A stretch of 64,000 nucleotides of DNA from Sorghum bicolor. Taxonomy: Eukaryota; Streptophyta; Magnoliopsida; Poales; Poaceae. Position numbers and translations under genes: made by a program. The stretch is from the NCBI RefSeq assembly GCF_000003195.3, contig NC_012878.2:56482629-56546628 (forward strand), given 5' to 3'. The notes beneath the pieces are model-generated. The model worked only from the letters and a program-made list of their open reading frames with translations, was not told the origin of the DNA and made no database searches. Within the stretch, counting starts at the first letter, position 1, and the number at the start of each line of letters is the position of its first letter. Positions 46,726 through 58,440 of this stretch are shown here, in pieces.

Positions 46726-49700
46726 CATATAAGCCACAAGGAGTTTGTAGATGCAACGGAAGCGCGTTTGTCCACCCCCTTCACTTTTCTTGCTGTACAT
46801 GCTTATGGCTGGTCCTTTGATACATCCAGTTGGGAATCCGTTGATTATTGGTTCAGGAATTCAGGTGTGACCATGGTGTTAATATTGGTGCGACATATAT
46901 CTGTTATAGTTGATTGATTGTATAATCATTTTGTTCCACTACTTGGTATTTGATTGGTCAGGTGAATGTAGAATTCCCTCCACGGTTCAATGTTATATAC
47001 CAGTCCTTTTGCTGCCGCACTGGGTGCAAGTTAGAGGTTCTCTATGTTATTTTGAAAGAAATGTCATTGCCCTTCTTGTGCCGCTCTTATGCTGTAGAAC
47101 TCTGTGTTCACTCCAATATTTACAGCATGCCTCTGCTTTCACTGTGGTATCAAAATGGCAAACCACTGGTCTTGTGTTGTCGCCAACATACTCCGTTACG
47201 AGACACTGACAGTATGATCCAGCAATGGCTGGATCAATGGCTTTGGCATGCCGGTGGTGCTTGGTGGTGGTTGACGGCTTGACTTGACATGGGTCTTGCC
47301 CGTATATACGGCCTGAGCCTCAAGTTCCGTCGCATTCCGGGCTGTCTGATGCCAATAGGTGCTTAGCCCAGTAAAAGCAGCAGCACTACTGCCGGCAAAC
47401 TCGTTTGTTTACGAAAGCGGGATATTCAGGTCAAGAATGGTTCCATTTGCTTCACCATACACGTTATGTGTGTACACCGCCAATCAGAAAATTTGAGGTC
47501 ATCTGCACGAAAAGTATTCCATTGAAAAGTTTTATACTTGGTTACTCCTTTGGAAGACAAAAACAAAACAAATTGCAGCATTTCAAACGAAAAAAAAAAA
47601 GGAAACTAGCTTTGTGGGCATGGTTATCCGGGCCAAATCAACAGCATGCCCAAGTTATCCGGGCCAAATCAACAGCATCCTTTGACCATTCCGCGGCCGG
47701 CCGGTACAGTACAGATGGTGTAGTGCGCCGGTCCAACGCCCGACGCCGGAGAGCGACCCGCGCTGCACGGGATGCCGGCCTGCCTGCCTCGCCGACTCTC
47801 TGCTTTTGCTGCCGCCGCGTCGCCGCACGGCCAGCGCATGTACGTGGACTACGTGTGGAACGCCACACGGGCACGGGAGAGTTGGCGGCATGCATGTGAA
47901 AGGGGTTGCCGCCGGAGAACTCAAAACAGAGGAGAGGAAAATCACCGTACGGGGGCAGAGGGATTAGCTGCGCGTTAATTACCGGCCGTCCATTCACTGT
48001 CGCTGTCGTTAGTAGCAGTGCCTATTACGTGCGAGTAGTACAAAATTAAGGCGAAGCGAAAACCATGGACGTGTGTGTCAAGGCGGCGGTACGGTGCGGC
48101 GGATGGGCATTCCCGGACGGACGACACGCAGTCACGCACTGTGGCTTCGTGGGGGGCAAATAAGAAGAGGTACTAAGTACTCACCTGAACCCTCAAGGTA
48201 ACCGATTTTGATTATCCTCATTGTGTTCAATAACAAGACTTTTTTGGTGATCAGCCAGATTTCATCATATAGTGTGAGTGCTGTTATATTGATAAAGTGA
48301 AGGAAAAAAAGTATTCGGAGTAATAGTCCTGGATCAGTTCGTCGCGATCGCACCCCGGAGTCCGTAGTCCTGACGACCTAGCGACAGGCGAGAGAAGTGC
48401 GCTCTTGGATTTGAACTGCACTGATGCATGCTCATTCTTATTCTGTGGGCCTGCCCGCCATTATAATAAAGCCTTGCGGCGGTATCCGTGGAAAGCTGAC
48501 ATGCGGGCCCGACGCCATCGTGTAGTAAGTGCCCAGCCTGATTGGCGTCTTAAATTGGCCATGCCTTTCTTCTTTTTATTTTTTTAACGGGGGCATGCCT
48601 GACCTGACCTGACCTGATGACACCTCTTCCTCCACCTCTACACCGAACGGGGCTACGGGGGAACAGCCGCATTCCTCGCGCTCAACCGTTAGCATGGCAG
48701 CATGTACGGCACACTCGCTTGGCGCACCGTGGCACGGGCAGACGTGAGATCGTGACGCGCCTGCGTGTCGCCTGTGGCGAGTGCGCAGCGCAGCTGGCTG
48801 GAGTGATCAGCGATCGCCGCCGTTCCCTCTCCGGCCCGGTTGCCTGAGCTTTTGGATCTGAGACTGCGCTGCTCCACCCAACACATCTGCCAGAAAAAAA
48901 AAAAGTCTTATTTGGATGTTGTCGGATTCACCTCAATCCACATGTGTTGGAGTGGAATTTAGTTCAAGTTCCACTTCACTCCACCCCAACATATGTGGAT
49001 CGATGCGAATCTAACTACATAACCTAAGTATTCGTTTTCTCCGCGCCTGTCGAGTGTGGACTGTGGTAGTGGTACGTACTACGGTGGGTGCCCGGACAGT
49101 CAACAAGGCCGAAGCACAGTAGTACCAGCAGATGCGGTAATCCCAAGCTTTTTCTTTTGTTTTTTGTTCCTCTTCTGTAGCACCTGTGTGTTCGATTCAT
49201 CATAATGGATGGTGACTCGATGATTGGGTCAGAAAGAGGACCCGAAAAGTTGCCGGCCCCCTTTCCTTTTGTGGCGACTGGCGAGCTATCCATCCGGCTA
49301 TTACCTCTCCCACTCCCAGCATGATAGGCGGCGCTGCACCAGCAGCCATGCATGCCCCCGACCCCGGACCCCGGTGAGGGTGGTGGACTGGTGGTGCGGC
49401 GGGTGTCGACCCTAGCGCCGGAGAGGAGGAGACGAGATGGGTCCAAAGAATCCGAAAACGCCTCGGCCTGCCCGAGCACTTGAACAGCACGCTCGACTCC
49501 CTCCTCTCTCTTGTCGATCCGTCTCGACGACCGATCGACTATTGGGTAGCCCCAAGAAAGCACAACGACCAGATCATTTAGTTTCACCTAAAATTTAAAA
49601 ACTTTTCAAAATTTTTTGTCATATCAAATCTCACTATACATGTATGAAGCATCAAATATAGATAAAAAATAACGACAAGACGAATTTTTTAAAACTAATT

Positions 49701-50414
49701 AGTCTATAATTAAACAATAATTAACAAATAGAAACGAGCCTAAAACTTTTCTCATGGGAAGTACACAACGCCCAAATACTAACAGCCACAGCCCCTTTGC
49801 ACTTGCAGGTTGCAGGGCTTGCCAGCTGCTGGCTGTGGCAGTGTACTCGTAAAATGGATCGGGACAGCCACACGCTGACAGACACGCAGAGGCGGCGCGC
49901 GGCACTGCACGATAACGGTGACGAACATTCAACGGCACACAGAGTGTAGCAAGCAGTCATCAGGTAATGGAAAAAGGAAGAGCTGATAATGAATTAGCAC
50001 TAGTTGTAATCACAAGCACGCCACTGTACAGACCACACTAGAGGCAGCAAGCAGGATAGCAGAGGTGGGGGAAACGAAGCACGCAGGCACGTACTCCTAT
50101 ACTACACTAGTACTACACCAGATGACGAGAGAGGAGGGGGAAGGAAGGGAGAGAAAAAAAACTCGGGAGGGCATACGACACGCGCGAGGTGGACCTACCG
50201 GGCTCGCTCGATGGACCCGAGCTGTGAGCTCGGGAGGAGGAGGAGGGTGAGTCGACGTGACTGCGACGCGATGACACGAGGTGGTTGCCTTGCCTCGCTG
50301 GACGATGGCTCGGAGGAGTCGGAGCAGGCGGCTGCTGCCTTGGAGTTGGAGCTTGGGAACTCAGGCGGCGCCGGCTGGCCGGCGGGGGTTGGGGCAGGAG
50401 CTGGAGTCGTGGAG
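46726..50414. other. Intergenic, no supported gene
   Basis: The TOG 3' UTR occupies the first few hundred bases. A 25-bp sequence is repeated at 47623 and 47654. GC-rich islands at 47690-48130 and 48420-48870 are open in several frames but show no domain. A truncated, terminus-poor Tourist-like element lies at about 49568-49735. From 50100 the sequence approaches the 3' end of the first DUF1639 gene. Confidence 0.45.
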
Positions 50415-51489
50415 CTACTCGTCCGGCACTCGGTACGCGTCGGGGGTGATCTCGGTCAGCCACAGCCCCGGGAACAGCGACTGCACAAGGGAAACGAGAA
50501 CAGCGCACACGATTGGTGTTAGTAGTGGTCTTGGATTTGCAGGATTATTATTCTTGCACACAACAATTATGTCAGCATATACAGTAGAATATTTATTTAT
50601 ATTAGTACTAGTGATAAGCAAGAAATTTAAAGCGTATCGAGGGGATAAATAGAATTGATAAAATAATAAGAGCGGAATTGAATAAAGGGACTAGTAATTA
50701 ATTAGAGTGGTTCGGAGGGGCAGTTCGGGGAAATCATCGCCTTACATCGACATGCCGCTGCACGGCGCGCGGCCGCTTCCGGGGCCGCCGCCGCGGCCGG
50801 GCGCCGGTCAGCGCGTAGATGTCCTCCTCGATCTCCTCCGCCGTCAGGGACACGGAGAACGGGGCGCGCTTGCGCCGCCTCCGCGACGACGACGACGACG
50901 GCGGAGGAGGCGGCGGGGACGGGGACGCGGCCCACGACCTGAAGGCGGCGGGGCGGCGACGCGTGCGCTCCCGCAGGTTCCACGGCCTCGCGGTCGCGCC
51001 GGCAGCGGTAGCGTCCGCTTGCGCGGGCGCAGTAGGTGCGGGAGGAGGCGGAGGCGGTGGCGGCGCCCTGAGCTCTGGCTCGGTCTCGGAGTCCGTCCCT
51101 GGCGGCGGCGGCGGGCTCGCGGTAGCGGTAGCCTTGGGCAGCGCCAGAGGGCGAGGAGCAGGAGGCAGCGAGGCGATGGTGCTCCTGCTGGGCTGGGGCA
51201 CGCGGAGCCGGTCCGCGGCGTCGCGCAGGTGGCCCATGAGCTTGGCACGGAGCGCCTCGATCCCACCGTCGTACGACGTGTCGTCCCCGACGGCCTGGGC
51301 CCGGCGGTTGGACGACGACGACCGGCGGCGATCGCGGGCGCCACAGCCGGCCGCGGCCGAGGCCGAGGCTACGACGGGCATGCTGCGGTGGGCGGCGGCT
51401 GGTGAGGCGGCCTGATGCGCCCACGGCTCGGCGAGGTGGTGCGGCGCCGCTGCCGGAGGCTTCGCCCGCGGATCTGCCGTGGCCGCCAT
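50415..51489 (-). CDS. DUF1639 protein, 269 aa, 2 exons (copy 1)
   Basis: DUF1639 proteins are plant-specific and of unknown function. Exon 1 (51489-50746) and exon 2 (50480-50415) are joined in phase 0 across a GT-AG intron. The signature is ARPWNLRERTRR (about 159-170), followed by SVSLTAEEIEEDIYALTG, a strongly basic PRRRPRKRPRAVQR and the C-terminal exon LFPGLWLTEITPDAY. The middle is rich in proline, serine and alanine and should be disordered. A conserved LRAKLMGHLRDAADRL helix lies at about 92-107. The ATG at 51489 has a good context; in-frame codons upstream lack ATG. The protein ends directly after the block that is followed by a third exon in the two neighbours. The basic stretch could serve as a nuclear signal (inference). 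Confidence 0.85.
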
Positions 51490-53645
51490 GGCCGTCAACC
51501 CGGTCTCGCGGAGGCGGCGGTTGGGTCGGGTCGGGGTCGGGGTCGGCTGCGTGCGTGCGTGCGCCGACCGACGACGAGGCGGCGAGAGCGAGCGTGAGGT
51601 GAGGGGTAGGAGTAGGAGGAGGCGAGAAGGTTTTGAGGCCACAGCCGGGTGGGGTCGCTCGCTGGCTCGCGTTTTGTTACGGGAGCCAGGGGGTGGTGTC
51701 GCCGAGGGCAGCCTGGTAATTCTCCAGGCAGGACTCGCGGGTCGGAGGTTTCGGCCCTAGAGAAAGAGGACCAACAACTGCCTCGGACAATGCCGGCGCC
51801 GCCTCTTGCCCACTGACTCGTGGGTCCGCCACGTAGACTCGCCCCACGTGTCAGTATCCGTCAGCACGGGGCGTGGCGGTGACGACGGAAAAGGAATTGG
51901 ACGGAGGCCAGTCTGTTGCGCGAGCGCGACCACCAGCACCAGGCGGGGACGGGAGGCGGAAGCCGGTACCGTGTGTGTGTGTGTGTGGCAGTGTCCGTGA
52001 GGGCGAGGGGAAGGGCGGGGTCCACGAGGCAGGGAGCGGGGAGCGTCCATGCACGGGTCCTCGTACGGTACGTGGTGGGACGCCTCGGATTTCCTGGGCG
52101 GGGCCCGCGGGTCAGGGGGGAAGGGAAGCACAGCGACGGCCCGTGCCCTGAGTTCCTGGACCTGGTCTTTCGCCGGCGCTGCGGTGGACCGGCGGACGGC
52201 CGGGCCGGCTCGGGGAGATCGTTGGCGCGGTCCCTACCGCCCGGGGCGGCCCCCCACCTCGGCACCCAGGCGGCCAGGCCAGGTCTTGCCTGCCGCGGCT
52301 GCGCTCCCCGCTTCATATTCCTGTTCCTGCTCTGCCGCGCGCCGCTCACCAAAAGCTGCTCGCGACTCGCGTGCTTCCGGTCAGCTGATGGCGCTTGCTT
52401 TTCTTGCATGTCGTATTTACCGTGATGGGCAGCGGTTGCTCAATCACTTGCTTCTGCATTAACACTTATTACCACACTCTTCAAAAACTACAAATCTTGT
52501 CTTCCAAGTTTCCAATTTGACTAAAATTTGCAAAAATAAAGTTCAACAAGAAAAGTTCATTTTTTTTTTTGCAAAAAGAACTAATGTTTGATTCTGTATC
52601 TGCACGAACAAAGTATATTGGCACCGTGTTGTCTCGGTCCCACTGCATATACTCGCGTGTTCTATTGGCACCGTGTTGCCTCGTAAATGGATACGTTGGC
52701 CTTCGTCGGCTTGAAAGCATGCTAATTTTCATTCTAGAATATATAAGGATTAAATATAACAAAAGCAGGCGTGGCGATGTCGCGTTTCAGATCACAGAAT
52801 ATTACGACGACTGGGTGCCTCGCTCTCGTGAAAAGGTCAACCAATTCAACGGATACCGTCCGGGACTTTGCCTCTTTTGATTAACCGATGATTTGACAAT
52901 GGATTGGACTACTTGGGGGGCAACACGTGCAAGAAATAAAATTGTGGTTGTACTTTTGAACACTGATGCGTGTTTGAAATAAGAGTACTAAGGTCAATTT
53001 ACATGAAACGGTTGTGCAGGAATAATGTGAAATTCAAGTGAAACAGATTGAAATTTTTGTACCGGCAAAAAAAGATTGGAAAGTTTACATGTGGTACGAT
53101 GTTTTACACCGACATATTGGCCTGTTTGGGAACGTGTTTTACAGCACAGTTCGCTTGATTTGTAAACAACAACACGCGTCGCGAACCCAGAATTAAGATC
53201 GTTAAATATAGAAATACAGGTGAATGACCTGATCTTGAAAAAAAAAAAGATTGGTAAATGTAGGCACTTTGAGTGGCGGTTCATTTTTGTTTTCCAAAAA
53301 AAAAAGCATATTGGCTTATTTCGGATCTTTAGGAACTATATACTATTATGGTCTTTGAAAACTGAAATGCCTTTGGGAATTGTATATTGAGCACCCAGCG
53401 CAGCACGAGGAGGATCATAGGTGATCACCAGCTACCAACTAACTGAAGAAAAAAAAACGTACTACTAATAATCTCATGGCAAACAGGATCTATTTGCATA
53501 TGGACAGGTAGGAGGATTATTCTGCTGTCCTGACCGCCGTGACAGGTAGGAGAAGGATAGTACTCGTCGTCTCGACCAAGAGAACACATCCTGCCCACAA
53601 CTAAAAATAATAACTCGGAATTCTGCAAAATCAATGGCCAAATTA
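51490..53645. other. Upstream region of DUF1639 copy 1 and spacer
   Basis: Positions 51490-52400 are GC-rich promoter-like sequence with a GT microsatellite at about 51969-51987, open in many frames by composition alone. Beyond 52440 the sequence is AT-rich with short repeats (GGCACCGTGTTG at 52620 and 52667) and no gene. Confidence 0.45.
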
Positions 53646-53875
53646 GACCTTGTTCAGTTCCCAAAATTTTCAGTTTTCGGATACTATAATATTTTTATTT
53701 TTATTTGATAAATATTGTCTAATCATAGACTAACGAAGCTCAGAGATTCATCACACGATTTACAGGTAAACTGTGGAATTAGTTTTTATTTTTATTTATA
53801 TTTAATACTCCATGCATATACTGCAATATTCGATGTGATGAAGAATTTTATTTTTTTTTGAAAACTAAATAGGCC
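53646..53875. mobile_element. Tourist/PIF-Harbinger-like MITE, imperfect flanks
   Basis: About 230 bp with GACCTTGTTCAGTT and ACTAAATAGGCC ends. The flanking triplets (TTA and CAA) do not match, so one end may have decayed. Confidence 0.68.
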
Positions 53876-53895
53876 CAAGCTCCTCTTCATATATA

Positions 53896-54136
53896 GGCCT
53901 TGTTTAGTTCCGAAAATTGAAAAGTTTTTGGTATTGTAGTACATTCGTTTGTTTGTGACAAATATTATTCAATTATGGACTAACTAGGATCAAAAAATTC
54001 GTCTCGTGATTTACAGCTAAACTGTGTAATTAGTTTTTGTTTTCGTCTGTATTTAATGTTTCATGTATGTGCCACAAGATTCGATGTGACGGGGAATCTT
54101 GAAAACTTTTTGATTTATAGGGTGAAGTAAATAGTC
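53896..54136. mobile_element. Tourist/PIF-Harbinger-like MITE
   Basis: 241 bp flanked by ATA, with GGCCTTGTTTAGTT on the left and a decayed AAATAGTC on the right. It lies 20 bp from the preceding copy in the same orientation. Confidence 0.78.
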
Positions 54137-54315
54137 ATATCAGCTGTAGTGAGATGAGTATAAAAAATGGCAATAAGTCCCCAGTGGTGGCTCTAGTACA
54201 ATTTGCCAGACACACCGGCAGTCTGGACTCTGCATGGAAGCTGCGATTGCGAGAAAGATATCATAAACTAGTCGCTAATAGTAGCCGTTGTACTCTACCG
54301 GAGGAGCACGGGTAA

Positions 54316-54547
54316 GGTCTCGTTTTAGTTCGTTGGGTGAAAATAATTTTTAGTATTTTGTTTGTATTTGATAATTATTATTTAATCATAAATTAATTAT
54401 ATTTAAATGATTCGTCTTGTAAATTACAGTCAAATTGTATAATTAGTTATTATTTTTATTTATATTTAATGCTTCATTATCGCAAGATTTAATGTGATAA
54501 AAAATATTGAAATTTTTTTGATTTTTACGTGGAACTAAAACAAGGCC
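54316..54547. mobile_element. Tourist/PIF-Harbinger-like MITE
   Basis: 232 bp flanked by TAA, with GGTCTCGTTTTAGTT and AACTAAAACAAGGCC ends. It is the most diverged interior of the four copies clustered here. Confidence 0.8.
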
Positions 54548-54745
54548 TAATTGCTTATTACTCCGTATGTGCACGGCATAGCTGAATGCACAAATAAAAT
54601 ATTACTGTACAAACAAGGGCACACGTTGGCTCATACTCCTGAATTCCAGTCCGGCCTTTTCACCACTACAGCTGAAAGCACAGCGCGGTCAGTTGGCATA
54701 TCTGTTCAGTGTTCTATTTAAAAAAAAACTGTAGAAATTAACCTA

Positions 54746-54962
54746 GGCCTTGTTTAGTTACGAAAAGTGAAAAAATTTCGGTACTGTAGCACTTTCGTTT
54801 GTTTGTGACAAATATTATTCGTTTGTCTCGTGATTTACAGCTAAACTGTGTAATTAGTTTTTGTTTTCGTCTATATTTAATGTTTCATGCATGTGCCACA
54901 AGATTCGATGTGACGGAGAATCTTGAAAATTTTTTAATTTTCAAGGTGAACTAAACAAGGCC
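54746..54962. mobile_element. Tourist/PIF-Harbinger-like MITE
   Basis: 217 bp flanked by CTA, with GGCCTTGTTTAGTT and GAACTAAACAAGGCC ends. An internal deletion of about 25 bp after TTATTC accounts for its shorter length. Confidence 0.84.
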
Positions 54963-56060
54963 CTAGAGTAGGGTAGAATTTTTAGTGTGGAACTGTTAAA
55001 AATATTGGAGGAGGATCGCTCTGGTTCTGGCATTGTTTAAGGGGTCGCTTTCAGCAATGACTGCTGACAGAACAAACATTCCAATACACGGGAATAATGA
55101 TTGGGAAATCATGGTGGCCTAGCGAGCGTCACACACATCTTCTCTGCGCTCTCCCCTTTACTCTATTTGGGAACTGATTTCTTTTCTTTTCCCGTTTCGG
55201 GGGCGCCAGCTGAACTCATTTCAGTTCTCAGCACGCGATCCTGATGAACCACTCTTAGAGCCAAATGCAATTGGTCCTTTTTTTTTTTTAAAGAACGAAC
55301 CATCCCATTCCTAAACACCGCCTGATATGACTAGCATACAGTTCTTATTTCATCACGAAGCAGGTCGATCAGAGTGAAGCCAACCACAAGAATGGCAAGC
55401 TTACGAGAAATGCGGGAGAGATAAATAGTCTCCTGTTCTGTACTTGCGTTAATTACATCTTTCATCACTTCTGGGTCTCGTGTAATCTTCCGTATTGATT
55501 TCAGTCGATTACCTTCTGCACTGCATCAGGATTTTGCTGGCAACATGCAGTCACCTCACAGCAGCACTTCCATGGCTCGATCTCGCAGGCAGAACAGACA
55601 GTCAGACACTTCCATGCCTCTGGCTCCCAAGTGATCAATGTTGTTCTTTATTAATATAATCGGCTGCGTTTTTTATCTGCTTTTTTTTTAAAAAAAAAAA
55701 CAGTGATGGAAAATGGAGAATCTGAACTGCATTTCTCACCGAAAAAAAAAATCAGAGGTTCGTGATTCTTCGCCTGCAAGACTGGGGGCATCAAGGATTG
55801 ACAGCAAAAAAAGAATCTGATGGAAATCGGTAAGCAATCCACAATCACTTAGAAAAGAACCCAACCAACATGCATACTGTTAGGGTTTGGCATATACATG
55901 ATCATCAATTGCTTGACTACCCACAAGACAAAGAACCAGTTAGCCCTAAATCTCCTCTTAGCGACTTTGATTCTTAGCAACACTGATGAGCTAGCCATTA
56001 CTCGATCAAGCTCCTCGGTTGGAAATCCATCTCCTCCTCCTCCTTTTGTGCTTGCGCGAC
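54963..56060. other. Spacer downstream of DUF1639 copy 2
   Basis: No gene was recognised. It contains A-rich runs at 55688 and 55740 and presumably the 3' UTR of the minus-strand DUF1639 copy 2 next to 56060. Confidence 0.4.
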
Positions 56061-56851
56061 TCAGAATCCTCCTTTCTGCACCGTCAGGAACAAGAATCGA
56101 ATCAATCGTCTTCCCAAACCCCCCTCCCAAACAGCAGATTCCGGCGAAATTAAAGATGGGGTTGTTAGGCGGCGTACCTCGTTAACCTTGTACCGGTCGC
56201 GGGTCACCTCCACCAGCGAACTCCCCGGGCAAAGCGTCTGCGCCAGAAGAGGAGGAGAAGAGGAAGCACGATCAGTAACCAACCAACTAACCAACGAACG
56301 AAATTCTGCGATCGCAGGTAAGAAATCAATCGAGAAGATCGGCATTGCAGAGCACGCGCCTCGATTTTGCGCTGGACGCTCTTGGTGCGCTTCCGGGGCC
56401 GGCGCGGCGCCTTGCGGCCGGTGATCGCGACGAAGTCGGCGTCGATCTCCTGCCGCGTCAGCGCCACCGAGAACCCGCGGCTGCCGCCTCCGGCGGCGTC
56501 CGTGCTCCCGAGCTTCCTGGCCGGCCGCGCGTCGTCCGCTCTGTAGTCCCGCCACGACGTCCGCTCCCGCAGGTTCCACTGCCTCCGGGGAGCTTCCTGC
56601 TGGGCCTCCTCCCCCGGCACGGCCGCCTGCTGCGCCGTCGCTGGCGATCGAGGCCCGCTGTTCTTGCCACCCTCGGTGGCGGCGGCGGCGGCGTTGGGCT
56701 CGGCCGCGACGGGGGCGTCGTCCGTGTCCCGGTCCTGGTCCCGGTAGAAGGCCAGGGGCTTGCGGCACCCCCAGCCGGCGGGGAGGTCGAAGCCGCCGAA
56801 GAGGAGCGGGTCCCTGGGCCGTGACGAGGACGCGGCCGGCGAGGACTCCAT
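56061..56851 (-). CDS. DUF1639 protein, 188 aa, 3 exons (copy 2)
   Basis: Exons on the minus strand are 56851-56360, 56237-56178 and 56075-56061. The start gives MESSPAASSS. RQWNLRERTSW marks DUF1639 at about 93, followed by VALTRQEIDADFVAITGRK, PRRPRKRTKSVQRKIE and, in exon 2, CPGSSLVEVTRDRYKVNE. To keep the conserved frame, intron 1 must start with GC after ATCGAG (donor GAG|GCGCGT); the only nearby GT, four bases on, would shift the frame and lose the conserved block. The third exon, encoding four residues and a stop, is tentative and rests on the homologous intron position in copy 3. Function unknown. It is oriented like copy 1 and divergent from copy 3. Confidence 0.75.
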
Positions 56852-57570
56852 TGGACGGGCCGAGGGGATTAGAGAGGCGGCAAATGCGTGCGCGCGCGCG
56901 GGGGCAGAGGCAGAAGAAGGCAGAGAGCCCCAACAGCAACTAGGCTGGCAATTGCATGTGCTCGCCTATATATGGATGGAGCTCTTGGGTCCGGTGGCGC
57001 CGCTCGATTCCTCGCCAGAAAGAATCTGCTTCGCTGATCGGATTAGGAAGAGACGAGGACGAGGACGAGGAGGGGAGAAAGCCTGCAGCAAGGCTGCGAC
57101 GAGGCGAGCAGGGGGGGTAGGGGGACGACGAGCAGACGCCGCGCCGCGCCGCGCGGTTTCCTCTTCTCGGGGGGTTGGGGCGGGGGGGGATTGGGGCCTT
57201 GAGTGTGGGGCCTCTGGAGTTTATAGGCTCCACCCGAAGGCGAGTGCGGCTCGAACGCTCGGGTCGGTTGCGCCTGCCTGGCCCACCGGCTGCGACTGTG
57301 ATTGTGGTGACGCCAGTCTTCTAGACCGTTGGATTCTGATCCGACGGCTGTGGGTGTTGGTGGTAATAGGGGGCAAATGGCACGACCGGTTTAAGGGCCC
57401 GTCTTGAACGCATCTCCATCAAAGCACTCTTTTGAGAAGGATTCGTGTCAAAAGGAGATAAATGGAAACAACGGTTTTGTGAAAACGTGAATGACACATG
57501 TATTATTCATCAAATTAGGGATTTTTGTGGTTAAGTTGTGCCTTTTTCTCTGCCTCAACGGATATACACA
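56852..57570. other. Promoter region of DUF1639 copy 2
   Basis: GC-rich to about 57200, then a gradual fall to AT-rich sequence. It holds purine-rich GAGGAC repeats (about 57051-57072). The long open frames here run across both strands and reflect composition. Confidence 0.4.
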
Positions 57571-57574
57571 ATAA

Positions 57575-58440
57575 CATCTTTGCTCCGTCACAATACATGT
57601 GTCGAGATGAACCGTCACGTTTTGTTATAATAACGCTTCCGGAAGATCGATACACGTTTCTGTCGAAATTACGACGCCAAAATGAAAAATCAAGTGCTCG
57701 GTGGTGCTGTGCATCTATTGTGGCTTCACAGTGACAACATTGCCCTATGGCTATACATGTGTCTAGATGAAGTATGACCATGTTCTGTTGTGCTACTTCA
57801 TTGATACTTTTTAGCGAACAAAGAATATTTTTCTCTTATAGAATTTTAGCTTAAGCCAAATTTCAGCGAAGAGATCGATATATGTTGTCGTAGACATTGC
57901 CACGTCAGAATGAAATCAAGTGCTCGGTATTGTACGCTTGTTGTAGCTTAACAATGACGACTTTGGTCTATCACTATACATGTGTCGAGATAAAGCATAA
58001 CATTTTGTCATAGTAACACTTCTGGAAGATCGATATGTATGTACTATGGATGTTGGCATGCCAAAATGAAATTATGTGTTCGGTGTTGTGTATTTGTTGT
58101 AGCTTCACAATGATGACTTCCACCCTAATCGCCATACATGTGTCAAGATGAACTATCACATTTTGTTATGGTAACGCTTCCGAAAGTTTGATATGTGTTA
58201 CTATAGGCATTGTCACGTCAAAATGAAATCACGTGCTCGATGCTTTGTCTTTGTTGTAGCTTCACAATGACGACTTCGTTCTAATCGTCGTACATGTGTC
58301 GAGATAAACTATCACATTTTGTTATAGTAACGCTTCCGAAATATTGATATGTGTTACTATAGGCATTGTCAATATTGATATGTGTTACTATAGGCATTGT
58401 CACGTCAAAATGAAATCACGTGCTCGATGCTTTGTATTTG
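57575..58440. repeat. Tandem array of about 158-bp units, five copies
   Basis: ACATGTGTCGAG-like anchors recur at 57595, 57755, 57978, 58136 and 58292, a spacing of 160, 223, 158 and 156 bp. Each unit also has TTTTGTTATAGTAACGCTTC, a GATATGTGTTACTATAGG-like block and TCACAATGACGACTTC. Within the last unit a 31-bp piece (AATATTGATATG to GGCATTGTC) is itself doubled at about 58341-58402. The units are diverged and non-coding. Confidence 0.8.

Noticed and set aside
49024..49587. 187-codon minus-strand frame
   Set aside because: No domain, no family resemblance and no exon context.
51490..51642. N-terminal extension of DUF1639 copy 1
   Set aside because: The upstream in-frame start is GTG; the first ATG is at 51489 and gives a normal N-terminus.
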